Shown: positions 33,134-43,794 of the stretch, in pieces
Layout: each line of letters starts with the position of its first letter
Numbering within the stretch: the stretch's first letter is position 1
Assembly (NCBI GenBank): GCA_021604805.1
Contig: BQJR01000003.1
Location: 186,001-250,000 of the forward strand
Direction: 5' to 3'
Length of the DNA: 64,000 bases
Source of the DNA: Planctomycetota bacterium
Lineage (GTDB): Bacteria; Planctomycetota; B15-G4
The notes under the pieces: model-generated
What the model saw: only the letters and a program-made list of their open reading frames with translations
Databases searched by the model: none
What the model was told of the DNA's origin: nothing
Translations under genes and position numbers: made by a program

Positions 33134-34837
33134 ATGAGCACGACGGACTACTCCGCGCCCGATGAGCGCGAACAGTGGGGCTCACGCGTCGGCCTGATCC
33201 TGGCCATGGCGGGCAACGCCGTCGGCCTCGGCAACTTCCTGCGCTTCCCGAACGAAGCGGTGAACAACGGGCAAGGCGCCTTCATGGTCGCCTACTTCAT
33301 CAGCCTGTTGCTGCTCGGCATCCCGCTCATGTGGATGGAGTGGGGCATCGGCCGTCGCGGCGGGCACTTCGGCTACAGCACCGCGCCGGGCATGTTCCAG
33401 AGTCTGACCAAGGCGCGCATCGCCAAGTACATCGGCGCGCTCGGCGTCGTGATGCCGCTGCTGATCGTCATCTACTACGTGTACATCGAGAGTTGGACGC
33501 TCGGGTACGCGGTGGAGTCGGCCACCGGTGCGCTCGGCGCGGTCACCGACAAAGCGTCGCAAGTGAGCACCGGCGACTACTTCGAGACCTACCTCGGTTC
33601 GCAAGGCAACGACAGCGGCTTCCTCGGGGTGGCCGGATGGATCGGCTCGCACAAGGCCTACACCTTCTTCGCGATCACCGCCGCCGTGAACCTTTGGGTG
33701 CTCAGTCGCGGGCTCTCCAAGGGCATCGAGATCATCGCCAAGATCGGCATGCCGGTGCTGCTCGTGTGCGCCATCGCGCTCGTGGCGCGCGTGCTCACCT
33801 TGCCCGCTGAAGAGGGCCGCTCGGCGCTCGACGGCTTGAACATCTACTGGAATCCCGAGCAGTGGACCGCGCTCTACGACGACGCACAGGCCAAGAGCCT
33901 GTTCGGCATCGGCTCGGCAGCGATCTGGCTGGCCGCCGCGGGACAGATCTTCTTCACGCTGTCGGTCGGCTCCGGCGCCATCAACACCTACAGCTCCTAT
34001 CTGAGTCGCGACGACGACATCGCGCTCACCGGCCTGGCCACCGTGTCGATGAACGAGTTCTGCGAGGTCGTGCTGGGTGGCACGCTGGCGATCCCTGCAG
34101 CCTTCCTCTTCTTCGGGATGAGCGGCGTGGAGGAGGCAGCCTCGGGCAGCATGGGTCTCGCCTTCATCACGATGCCCGAGGTCTTCGCCAACGCCGGCGT
34201 GTTCGGCATCGCGGCTGGCGAATACAGCGTGGCGATCCTCGGCACCGTGTGGTTCGGTCTGCTCTTCGTGGCGGGTATCACGAGCAGCCTCGCGCTGAGC
34301 CAGCCCACGATGGCCTTCATGCAAGACACCATGGGCCTCACGCGCAAGAAGGCCGCGCTGGTCGTGGGCGGCATCATCCTGCTCTTCGTGCAGCCCGTGA
34401 TCCTGCTCGACGGCGTGCTCGGTGAGATCGACTACTGGGCCGGCACCTTCGGCCTCGTGTTCTTCTCCACCATGGAGGTCGTGCTCTTCATGTGGATCTT
34501 CGGCAGCAAGCGCGCGTGGAAGGAGATCCACCACGGCGCCGACATCGCGATCCCCAAGATCTTCAAGTTCCTGATGACCTTCGTCACGCCGGTGCTGCTG
34601 ATCGGCATGCTCGCCTTCTGGGGCATCACGCAAGCGCTCCCGATCCTCAGCTTCGAGAAGACCACCGGCGGCGACATCATCGACCCGAACGATCCCGCGC
34701 ACATGGCACTCGTGGACAACGCAGGGCTGGCGCGCTGGATGATGCTCGCGCTCTTCGCTTTCTTCGTGGTGCTGGTCTGGATCGCCGCCAAGCGCGGACG
34801 CTTCAAGAGTCTCGAGAACCTCGCGGAGGACGCCTGA
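33134..34837 (+). CDS. Sodium-dependent transporter, NSS/SNF family
   Basis: A 567-residue inner-membrane protein of the neurotransmitter:sodium symporter family (LeuT-like), probably taking up an amino acid with sodium. The N-terminus WGSRVGLILAMAGNAVGLGN followed by FLRFP is the family signature of TM1, including the unwound segment. About 12 hydrophobic segments follow. I chose ATG 33134, preceded by AAGGGAGCA; the ORF's earlier start adds 20 residues without a Shine-Dalgarno. Its stop overlaps the start of a 63-residue protein, so the two are coupled. Substrate unknown; methionine/alanine is one possibility given the small partner. Confidence 0.92.
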   Translation: MSTTDYSAPDEREQWGSRVGLILAMAGNAVGLGNFLRFPNEAVNNGQGAFMVAYFISLLLLGIPLMWMEWGIGRRGGHFGYSTAPGMFQSLTKARIAKYIGALGVVMPLLIVIYYVYIESWTLGYAVESATGALGAVTDKASQVSTGDYFETYLGSQGNDSGFLGVAGWIGSHKAYTFFAITAAVNLWVLSRGLSKGIEIIAKIGMPVLLVCAIALVARVLTLPAEEGRSALDGLNIYWNPEQWTALYDDAQAKSLFGIGSAAIWLAAAGQIFFTLSVGSGAINTYSSYLSRDDDIALTGLATVSMNEFCEVVLGGTLAIPAAFLFFGMSGVEEAASGSMGLAFITMPEVFANAGVFGIAAGEYSVAILGTVWFGLLFVAGITSSLALSQPTMAFMQDTMGLTRKKAALVVGGIILLFVQPVILLDGVLGEIDYWAGTFGLVFFSTMEVVLFMWIFGSKRAWKEIHHGADIAIPKIFKFLMTFVTPVLLIGMLAFWGITQALPILSFEKTTGGDIIDPNDPAHMALVDNAGLARWMMLALFAFFVVLVWIAAKRGRFKSLENLAEDA

Positions 34838-35028
34838 TGATCACGCCCCTCTTGTTGCTGCAGGACGCCGCCGTCGAGCGCGCCCCGGAGATGACCACGG
34901 GCAGCTGGATCTTCATGTTCTCCGCGTGGGTCTTCGTGGCAACGTTGTTGGTGTGGAGCTTCAAGCGCGTGCTCAGCGAGCCGGGTGAAGCGCCCGAGAC
35001 CGACATCGCGGGACCGCCGGGCGGGTGA
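34837..35028 (+). CDS. Small one-helix membrane protein beside NSS transporter (MetS-like)
   Basis: A 63-residue protein. Residues about 24-42 (WIFMFSAWVFVATLLVWSF) form a single membrane helix with short hydrophilic ends and a basic KR after it. Its ATG overlaps the transporter stop by one base (TGATG). Small one-helix proteins such as MetS of Corynebacterium accompany NSS transporters and are required for transport by MetP, so this is probably an accessory subunit. Identity with MetS is inferred from size, topology and position, not from strong sequence similarity. Confidence 0.65.
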   Translation: MITPLLLLQDAAVERAPEMTTGSWIFMFSAWVFVATLLVWSFKRVLSEPGEAPETDIAGPPGG

Positions 35029-35477
35029 GCTCCGTGAACCGCGCGGAAGCTCGCAAGCGCCTGATCGCCGCCGCACGCGAACAACTCCCCGAGCCCGGCG
35101 ATCCGCGCGCGCTGATCGACGAGCTGACCGGCAACGATCCGCTCACCGACGAACACCTCGAAGTGCTCACACGCGTCACGCTCGCGCACCGGCAACTGCT
35201 CAACCTGAAGCTGGAAGCCAGCGTGCAGGGCGGCATGGGTTGGTTCCTGGGGCGCAACCTGATCCTGTTCGGCATCCTCGGGCTGGCCGCGCGCCTGAGT
35301 TCGCCGCTCACCACGCAGGGCCTCGAGGCCGCGCTCGGCGGCGCCATCGCGTACTTCCTGTTGTGCTCGCTGCTGGCGCCGCTGCGCCTGCGCAAACAGA
35401 AAGCCAAGCGCGCCGGCATCGTGGCCAACTACAACGCCGACCTCAGCGCCTACCTCGACGAGCTCAGCGCACGCTGA
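35025..35477 (+). CDS. Conserved-looking two-helix membrane protein
   Basis: A 150-residue protein starting at GTG 35025 in a GTGA overlap with the small protein before it. The N-terminal half is charged and helical (AEARKRLIAAAREQLPEPGD). Two membrane segments follow near residues 76-95 and 101-120, then a basic KQKAKR. I do not recognise a family. Translational coupling to the transporter and its small partner suggests a linked role. It converges on spoVR with a 67-base gap. Confidence 0.6.
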   Translation: MSSVNRAEARKRLIAAAREQLPEPGDPRALIDELTGNDPLTDEHLEVLTRVTLAHRQLLNLKLEASVQGGMGWFLGRNLILFGILGLAARLSSPLTTQGLEAALGGAIAYFLLCSLLAPLRLRKQKAKRAGIVANYNADLSAYLDELSAR

Positions 35478-35544
35478 GTTCGTCGTGCTCGCGTTCGCAC
35501 GCGACCGCGCGCGACCGATGCCGTCGCTCCGAGCCCAGCGTCGG

Positions 35545-36831
35545 TCAGGCCGACGAGCCGAGCTCCGCCGGGCGCTCGAGCAGCTCACCGAACTCGCGAC
35601 GGATCTCGCCGTCGACACAGAGGAGCAGCAGCTCCCGCCCTTCCAACCGGGTGACGAGACTCACGGGTGCTCGCCACAACCGCCCCAGGTTCACGAGCGT
35701 TTCGCCCGCGACATCGATCTGCAGCTCGCTACCGCTCCAGGAATGCGAGAGCGAGAGTTCACCCCGTTCACGCGGCGCCACGCGCCGGATCACCGGTTGC
35801 CCGCCGTTGGTCAGCGAGGCCAACAGCTGCTCGCGCGCTTGCGCGCACTGCTCGTCGGTGTCGCCGAGACGGTGCGCGCGCGCGAAGTCGAGGTCGAGGT
35901 GCGCGTCGACGAAGGTGAGGTCGTTGTGGATCGTGCGCGCCTCGAAGATCGCGTCGAGCCCCCCACCGCGCTCGCCGCCGCCGCGCAGGAAGAGCTCGCG
36001 GAACAACTCGATGCCGAGTTTGTAGGGGTTCATCGGGCCGTCGCTGCCGCCCATGGCGCCGCTGTGTTGCTCGGCGTAGTCCACGACCTCGGCGTCGCGC
36101 AGCAGCTCACTCGTCATCAGGCGGCTGTGCCAGAAGCTGGCCCAACCCTCGTTCATGATCTTGGTGAGACCTTGCGGCAGGAAGTAGTAGGCCTCGTCGC
36201 GCAGGATCGCGAGCACCTCGTGTTGCCAGTCGAGCAGCGGCGCGTGCAGAAGCAAGTGGCCGAGGAGGTCGCGCTCGGTGGCCTCGCCGTCGAGCGGCGG
36301 GGCGTTGCCGGCGTGGTCCACGGCGCGTCCCAGCGCACCCGCGTCGACCAGGTTGTCGAGGCCCTGCACGAGGTCGACGAAGTCTTCGACGGCGTCGACA
36401 CCGACCTCGTCGCTGAGCACGCGCAGGCGCGTGCCGTGACTCGCGAGGCGGTCCATCATGTCGCCCTCGGTGTGGGCGAACCACGCGTTGTGCGCGAAGA
36501 AATCGGCGTGCCCACACACGTGCGCCATGACGAGCTTCTGCTCGACCGGCGCGTTCTGCGAGAGCAAGTACGCCACCACCGGCCGCGTGTTCACGACCAA
36601 CTCGTAGATCTTCTGCAAGCCGTAGGCGTGGCCCTTGATGAGCCGGTCGTACTCCATGCCGAAGCGCCAGTGCGGATAGCGCACGGGGAAGCCGCCGTAG
36701 GCCGCGATCTCATTCAGCCGACGATGGTCCACGACCTCGTAGACGATCTCGGGCAACTGCAACCCGGCCTGTTCCGCGCGCGCTTGCACGTCGGCTTGAA
36801 GTTGCAGCAGGCTCGGTCCGGGGCGCGTCAC
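35545..36831 (-). CDS. SpoVR family protein
   Basis: A 428-residue SpoVR/YcgB protein. Recognised by FPVRYPHWRFGMEYDRLIKG, YGLQKIYELVVNTRPVVAYL, VMAHVCGHADFFAHNAWF and TKIMNEGWASFWHSRLM. The start is the GTG at 36831 overlapping the YeaH stop (GTGA). SpoVR is needed for spore cortex in Bacillus, but in non-sporulating bacteria it travels with PrkA and YeaH as a stress or starvation module. Conserved His and Glu residues suggest metal binding (inference). Confidence 0.93.
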   Translation of the reverse strand: MTRPGPSLLQLQADVQARAEQAGLQLPEIVYEVVDHRRLNEIAAYGGFPVRYPHWRFGMEYDRLIKGHAYGLQKIYELVVNTRPVVAYLLSQNAPVEQKLVMAHVCGHADFFAHNAWFAHTEGDMMDRLASHGTRLRVLSDEVGVDAVEDFVDLVQGLDNLVDAGALGRAVDHAGNAPPLDGEATERDLLGHLLLHAPLLDWQHEVLAILRDEAYYFLPQGLTKIMNEGWASFWHSRLMTSELLRDAEVVDYAEQHSGAMGGSDGPMNPYKLGIELFRELFLRGGGERGGGLDAIFEARTIHNDLTFVDAHLDLDFARAHRLGDTDEQCAQAREQLLASLTNGGQPVIRRVAPRERGELSLSHSWSGSELQIDVAGETLVNLGRLWRAPVSLVTRLEGRELLLLCVDGEIRREFGELLERPAELGSSA

Positions 36832-37937
36832 AGTCCCTTCCCCAGGAAGGTCTTGATGGCCGGCAGGATGCCTTCGCGATCGAGGATGTCGCAGGAGATC
36901 ACGTGGTCTTCGGTGGACAGCGCGGCGTCCAAGTCCTTCTTGAACTGACCACTGCCGTAGGCCGACTTCACCTGGCCGTAGCAGAACATGTTCGCGTTCG
37001 GCAGCAGCTTGTCGCGCAGCAGCTCGAGGCACTTCTCGGTGTCGCGGCCCGACCAGTTGTCGCCGTCTGAGAAGTGGAACAGGTAGAGGTTCCACTCGGG
37101 CGCGGGGAACTCCTTCGACAGCAGCTCGTCGGCGAGTTCGTAGGCGGAGCTGATCTTCGTGCCGCCCGACTCGCGCAACCGGTAGAACGTGTCTTGGTCC
37201 ACGTGCTTCGCGGCCGCGTCGTGCACCATGTAACGCGTCTCGAGGCTGCGGTACTGACTGCGCAACCAGGTGTCGATCCAGAAGGACACTAGGCGCACGA
37301 TCTCTTTCTGCTCGCGGCCCATCGAGCCCGACACGTCCATCATGTAGAGGATCATGGCGGCGTGGTCGGGGCGCGTGACGTCGCGGAACGAACGGTAGCG
37401 CCAGTCTTCGGGCGCGGGCACGAGGCGCGGGTCGTTGGGGTCCCAAGTGCCTTCGGAGATCTGCCGCTTGAGCGACGACTTCATCGTGCGGCGCAAGTGG
37501 CGCAGCGAACGCGGACCTTCGGGCGAGATGCTGTCGTAGCGACGGCTCGCGACTTCGACACGCGCGCGCCCACGCGGCTGGATGTTCGGCAGCTCGAGTT
37601 CTTCGCCCAAGATCGCCGCCATCTCTTCAAGGCTCAGCTCGACCTCGAGCAGGTGATGGCCCGACTCGCTGCCCGCCGAGCCCACGGCGGGGCCGTCGCC
37701 CTGCTTGCCTTCACCGCTGCTGCTGCTCTGGCCCTGTCCCTGCCCCTTGCCGTTCTGGCCGAAGCGGAAGCGCGGCAGCTCGATGCGCGGCACCGGGATC
37801 GACACGAGGCGGTCGCCGCGTCGCCCGATCATCTCGCTGCCGGTCACGTAGCGTTTCAGGTCCTGCTTGATGCGGCCGCGCACGATCTCATCGAAGCGGC
37901 GGAGGTCGCGGGCGATGCGCCCTGTGTCGGCAGACAC
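36828..37937 (-). CDS. YeaH/YhbH family protein (DUF444, VWA-like)
   Basis: A 369-residue DUF444 protein. MMDVSGSMG is a MIDAS-type VWA metal site near residue 200. The Gly/Gln/Ser-rich GKGQGQGQSSSSGEGKQGDG linker near residue 70 follows the N-terminal basic region. I chose the GTG at 37937: GGAGG lies just upstream, and it begins one base after the prkA stop. Its partners PrkA and SpoVR flank it, the conserved three-gene order. Confidence 0.92.
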   Translation of the reverse strand: MSADTGRIARDLRRFDEIVRGRIKQDLKRYVTGSEMIGRRGDRLVSIPVPRIELPRFRFGQNGKGQGQGQSSSSGEGKQGDGPAVGSAGSESGHHLLEVELSLEEMAAILGEELELPNIQPRGRARVEVASRRYDSISPEGPRSLRHLRRTMKSSLKRQISEGTWDPNDPRLVPAPEDWRYRSFRDVTRPDHAAMILYMMDVSGSMGREQKEIVRLVSFWIDTWLRSQYRSLETRYMVHDAAAKHVDQDTFYRLRESGGTKISSAYELADELLSKEFPAPEWNLYLFHFSDGDNWSGRDTEKCLELLRDKLLPNANMFCYGQVKSAYGSGQFKKDLDAALSTEDHVISCDILDREGILPAIKTFLGKGL

Positions 37938-37938
37938 G

Positions 37939-40029
<2,091 letters not shown>

Positions 40030-40050
40030 GATGAGGCTCCGAGGTGGGCA

Positions 40051-40065
40051 GGCCAGCTTCTGGCC
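40051..40065. promoter_or_regulatory. Inverted repeat upstream of prkA
   Basis: GGCCAG-CTT-CTGGCC, a perfect 6-base stem with a 3-base centre, 22 bases before the prkA start codon. It could be an operator or a leader hairpin. GATAGG next to it resembles a weak -10. No promoter was assigned. Confidence 0.3.
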
Positions 40066-40146
40066 TATCGACTAGCTCGGAGCGGAGCCTTGATTCCAAG
40101 CTGCCCGCCGAGGCGGAGCCGCCGGTAGCGGGGCCGCAGCGCCGCT

Positions 40147-42861
40147 TCAGCCGATGCGACGCGGCAGGAAGAGCATCGCCAGCCAGATCAGCAGGGCGAT
40201 CAGCGAGACGCGTGAGCCCCAGCGGTAGCTCGCGGGGTCGTAGACGAACTCGACGTCGCTGAGGCCCTCGGGGAGCGGCACGGCTTGCCAGGCGTTGTCG
40301 GCGAACTGCGAGTTCGCGGGCTCACCGTTCACGCGCGCGCTCCAGCCCGGCGCGAAGTTCTCGGCGAGCACGAGCAGAGCCGGGCCGTCGGTTTGGGCGC
40401 GCACGCGGATGCGCGACCCTTCGTGTTCGAGCGCGAGCACTTCGCCGCGACCACCCAAGGGCGCGTCGACCGGGACTTCCACGAAGGCCACATCGCCGGG
40501 ATGCATGCGCAGCAACTCTTCGCGTCGCTCACGCGAGACCAAGGCGACCTCGGGAACGATCCAGGCGCGACCGAGGTTGTCGGTGTTCTCCCAGATGCGG
40601 GTCTCCGACTCGTGCACCAACTTCATGTTCGGCACGTGCTCGAGTGAGGTCGCGAGCGCCGTGATCACGTAGCGCACGTCGAGCGTGTCGAAGCGCGGGC
40701 TGGCGTAGTCGACCGTGCGTTCGTCGAAGGCGAAGCTCGCGAAGGCGTCCATCACGATGGGCACTTCGATGAGCCACTGCTGCAGGCGTTGGTAGCCGAG
40801 GTTGTCGTAGCTGAGCAGATGATCCACGCCCGCCATGTAGTGCGTGTCGGGCGGGAGGATGTTGCCTTCGGTGAACACGCGGAAGGGTCCGTGTGCCTCC
40901 CAGGCGTCGGCCAGGAACTCGGTGGTCTGTGTCGGCGGGAACAGCTCGTCGGCGGGTGTCGACACGTTGTAGCCGTCGCCGAAGCTGAACAGATCGACAG
41001 TCAACACGCCGAGCGCGAGCCAAGCCACGCTGCGTGTGCGCTGTCGCACGAGCAACCATCCGAGCAGCAGCAGCGAGAGCCCCAGGCTGAGCGTGTCGCG
41101 CGGTGACACCTGTCGTTCACGCGTGATGGCCAGGGGCTGATCGGCGAGCGCGCGGTCGCTCTCGGCGGTGCGCACCGTGAGGCGGTGACGGCCGTCTTCG
41201 GTGCGCTGCGCGGCGAAGCGGAAACTGAACGGCTCTTCGGGCGTGGTCGGCGGCACCGGGGCCCGGAAGAGCGTGAGACCGTCGAGGCGGATCGAGAGTT
41301 CCTCGGTACCCAGCGGCAGGTCGACGCAGATCAGGATCGGTTGGCGGCCGTCGTGCACCGCTTCGTGGGGCGGGCTGCGCAGGCCGGCGATGACCTCGCG
41401 TCCGCCGTGCGGATCCACGGGCAGGTGCAGGATCGCGAAGGCCAGTAAGAGGCCGCAGCCCAGCACCACGCCCACGCGCCCCATCGCTTCGAGCAGACCG
41501 CGTCGAGCTTCGGGCTCCAGCACGCGCTGCAACACGCAGGCGCCGCCGCAGGCCGTGAGGAAACTCACCGGGCCGAGCAAGCGCGTGGAGCCGATCTCAG
41601 AGATCCCCGGCAGTAGGTCCACCATCGCCCCCACCAGCGGCATGTCGAAAGCCGCGCCCCAGAGCACGAAGGCCATCGAGGCGAACACGCGCACGTAGCG
41701 CGAGCCTGCGCCGGCGAACACGCCCAGTACGAGCAACAGCAGCGGCAACATGCCGGCGTAGCCCGCGTTCATCCCGGGGAAGTCTTGGGCGCCGGTGAAG
41801 ATGCCGCCCGACGGATGAATCGGTGATCCATAGACCTCGGGCAAGATCGGCACGGCGGCGGCCATCGCCATCCCCATGCGCCGCGCCAACACCACTGTGA
41901 GCGCGACACCGCCCACGCTGAACACGTGCTTGAGCAAGCCGCGCGTGGCCGACGAGCGCAACATGGCCGCCGAGATCAGCGCGAAGAAGCCCCAGATGAG
42001 TGAGCTCGACAGCGCCACGTGGCCGTCCATGCGCGCCGCTTCGAGTTCGCGCAGGTTCAACCCGTGACTCTTCGACGCGTACTCGAGGAAGGGCGCCCAC
42101 TGGATCGCAGAGAGCGCCACGGCGAGCAGCCCCGCGCCCACCACCATCGGACGACCGTGGGCGTCCCACAGGCGCCACAGGGCCCAGAGCCCCGCGACCA
42201 ACGAGGCCACCGCCGCGGTTTCGGGATGCCCCCCGAAGATCAGCATGGCGAAGCCCATCGCGAGCACTGCCAGCCGTCGCCGGCTGCGGTCGGCCACCAG
42301 CCGCTCCACGGCCCAGAAGCAGAACGGCAGCGCGAGCAAGGTCTGCGCCAGCGCGTACTGCAACCAGAGCACTTGGTGCCCGCCGAAGCCGAAGGCCAGG
42401 CCACCGAAGAGCGCCGCGGGCGGTCCGAGCCCGAGCCGTCGCAGGAAGGCCCAGGTGAAGAAGGCCGAGAGCCAGAGCGTGAGCAGGCCCTGAAGCAGCG
42501 GCACGAGTTCCACGTGCATCACTGCCGCCAACAGCGTGAGCGGGTGGAAGAGCTTGCTCGTGATGTTGCCGAGGAAGGGCTGGCCACCGCCGCCGCGCGA
42601 GGTCCAGAGGGCGTCGGCCTCCCCGGCGTAGACCTTGGCGGCCTCCACCAAGTACGGGTAGAAAATCCGCGGCTGGTCCCCGACGAAGCGATTGTGCGGC
42701 TCGTTGCGCTCGAGAACCGCCGACCAGGGCAGCGAGTTCTGGAGCGACTCGCGCGAGATGAGCACCTGATCGGAGCTCAATCCGTCGCGCAAGAGCACGA
42801 TCGAGAGGACGGCGTAGAGTGTTAAGGCTGCCGCGTGCCATCGTGCGTTGGTTGAAAGCAC
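40147..42861 (-). CDS. YfhO-like multi-spanning membrane protein
   Basis: About 904 residues with some 12 hydrophobic segments and a large soluble C-terminal part. It has the features of the YfhO family of GT-C-like membrane proteins: a long first loop (SLPWSAVLERNEPHN), the GFGGHQVLWLQYALAQTLL segment, a late WSARVNGEPANSQF motif and a C-terminal helix (LIALLIWLAMLFL). I chose the GTG at 42861; the ORF extends upstream across the divergent glycosyltransferase start. YfhO members glycosylate lipoteichoic acid in Bacillus; here an envelope-glycan role is inferred. A second member lies at 49182-51716. Confidence 0.75.
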   Translation of the reverse strand: MLSTNARWHAAALTLYAVLSIVLLRDGLSSDQVLISRESLQNSLPWSAVLERNEPHNRFVGDQPRIFYPYLVEAAKVYAGEADALWTSRGGGGQPFLGNITSKLFHPLTLLAAVMHVELVPLLQGLLTLWLSAFFTWAFLRRLGLGPPAALFGGLAFGFGGHQVLWLQYALAQTLLALPFCFWAVERLVADRSRRRLAVLAMGFAMLIFGGHPETAAVASLVAGLWALWRLWDAHGRPMVVGAGLLAVALSAIQWAPFLEYASKSHGLNLRELEAARMDGHVALSSSLIWGFFALISAAMLRSSATRGLLKHVFSVGGVALTVVLARRMGMAMAAAVPILPEVYGSPIHPSGGIFTGAQDFPGMNAGYAGMLPLLLLVLGVFAGAGSRYVRVFASMAFVLWGAAFDMPLVGAMVDLLPGISEIGSTRLLGPVSFLTACGGACVLQRVLEPEARRGLLEAMGRVGVVLGCGLLLAFAILHLPVDPHGGREVIAGLRSPPHEAVHDGRQPILICVDLPLGTEELSIRLDGLTLFRAPVPPTTPEEPFSFRFAAQRTEDGRHRLTVRTAESDRALADQPLAITRERQVSPRDTLSLGLSLLLLGWLLVRQRTRSVAWLALGVLTVDLFSFGDGYNVSTPADELFPPTQTTEFLADAWEAHGPFRVFTEGNILPPDTHYMAGVDHLLSYDNLGYQRLQQWLIEVPIVMDAFASFAFDERTVDYASPRFDTLDVRYVITALATSLEHVPNMKLVHESETRIWENTDNLGRAWIVPEVALVSRERREELLRMHPGDVAFVEVPVDAPLGGRGEVLALEHEGSRIRVRAQTDGPALLVLAENFAPGWSARVNGEPANSQFADNAWQAVPLPEGLSDVEFVYDPASYRWGSRVSLIALLIWLAMLFLPRRIG

Positions 42862-42928
42862 TGCCGAAGCCCCGCTACCATCCGTCGCCCTTCCGGGAAG
42901 GGTGCGTCCCGAACTCCGGTGGCGAAGC

Positions 42929-43681
42929 ATGATAAGCGCCGTCATACCTGTCTACAACGAGGCGAGTTGCCTCGAAGCCGGCGTGCACGCCACACGCGCC
43001 GTGTTGCAGCACGTGGCAGGCGCTGATTCGGCGCGGGACGGCGACCCGAAAGCCTGGGAAATCCTGCTGGTCGACGACGGCAGCAGCGACGGCACCGGCG
43101 CCCTGATGGCGCGCCTGGAAGCCGAAGATCCTCACATCCGCGCCCTCAGCCACAGCGTGAACCAAGGCAAGGGCGCCGCCGTGCGCACCGGCGTGCTGGC
43201 CACCCGCGGCGACTTCGTGCTGTTCTGCGACGCCGATCTGTCCACCCCACCCGAGTTCCTGAGCGAGTTCCTGCAGGTCATGGAGCGCGGTGCAGATGTG
43301 GTGATCGGGAACCGCAAATCGGCCGCCGCCACCATCGAGCGCTGGCAGCCCCCGCTGCGCACCTGGCTCGGCCTGGGCTTCACCCGGCTCGCGAATCGCA
43401 TGATGGGCCTCTCGGTGGGCGACTACACCTGCGGCTTCAAGCTGTTCCGGGGCGACGCGGCGCGGCGCGTCTTCCAGCGCAGCGAGACCTCGCGCTGGAG
43501 TTTCGACGTGGAGATCCTGGCGCTGGCCGCTCAGGAAGGCCTGCGCGTGGAGGAGGTCCCGGTGCGCTGGCACAACGACCCCGACACGCGCGTGCGGGTC
43601 CTGCGCGACGTGATCTCCAGCTTCCGCGAATTGATCGCGATCCGCCGTCGGCTGGGGCGTCGTCCCCCGCCGCCTTCATGA
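42929..43681 (+). CDS. Glycosyltransferase family 2, dolichol-phosphate-mannose type
   Basis: A 250-residue GT-A glycosyltransferase. SAVIPVYNEASCLEAGV begins the fold, [13 protein letters not shown] is the nucleotide-binding loop, LFCDADLSTPPEFL holds the DxD motif and GDYTCGFKLFRGDAARRVF is typical of polyprenyl-phosphate hexose synthases. It probably loads a sugar onto a polyprenyl carrier for the membrane glycosyltransferases nearby. I chose ATG 42929 because the fold begins at its second residue and it avoids overlap with the divergent YfhO-like gene. Confidence 0.88.
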   Translation: MISAVIPVYNEASCLEAGVHATRAVLQHVAGADSARDGDPKAWEILLVDDGSSDGTGALMARLEAEDPHIRALSHSVNQGKGAAVRTGVLATRGDFVLFCDADLSTPPEFLSEFLQVMERGADVVIGNRKSAAATIERWQPPLRTWLGLGFTRLANRMMGLSVGDYTCGFKLFRGDAARRVFQRSETSRWSFDVEILALAAQEGLRVEEVPVRWHNDPDTRVRVLRDVISSFRELIAIRRRLGRRPPPPS

Positions 43682-43794
43682 GGTAGGCTGAGCGACCGAT
43701 ACTGGATCCTGGCTCGAGCGCTCTGCTCGGCCGGGACCCGCATCCTCCTCGCGCTCCCCTCCCCGCCCGACGCGACGCCGCCTCGCCCCTACTC

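Noticed and set aside
40278..40295. Possible sigma-54 promoter (GGCAC...TTGC) near the YfhO-like gene end
   Set aside because: The spacing between the GG and GC elements is shorter than the required 10 bases and it lies inside a coding region.
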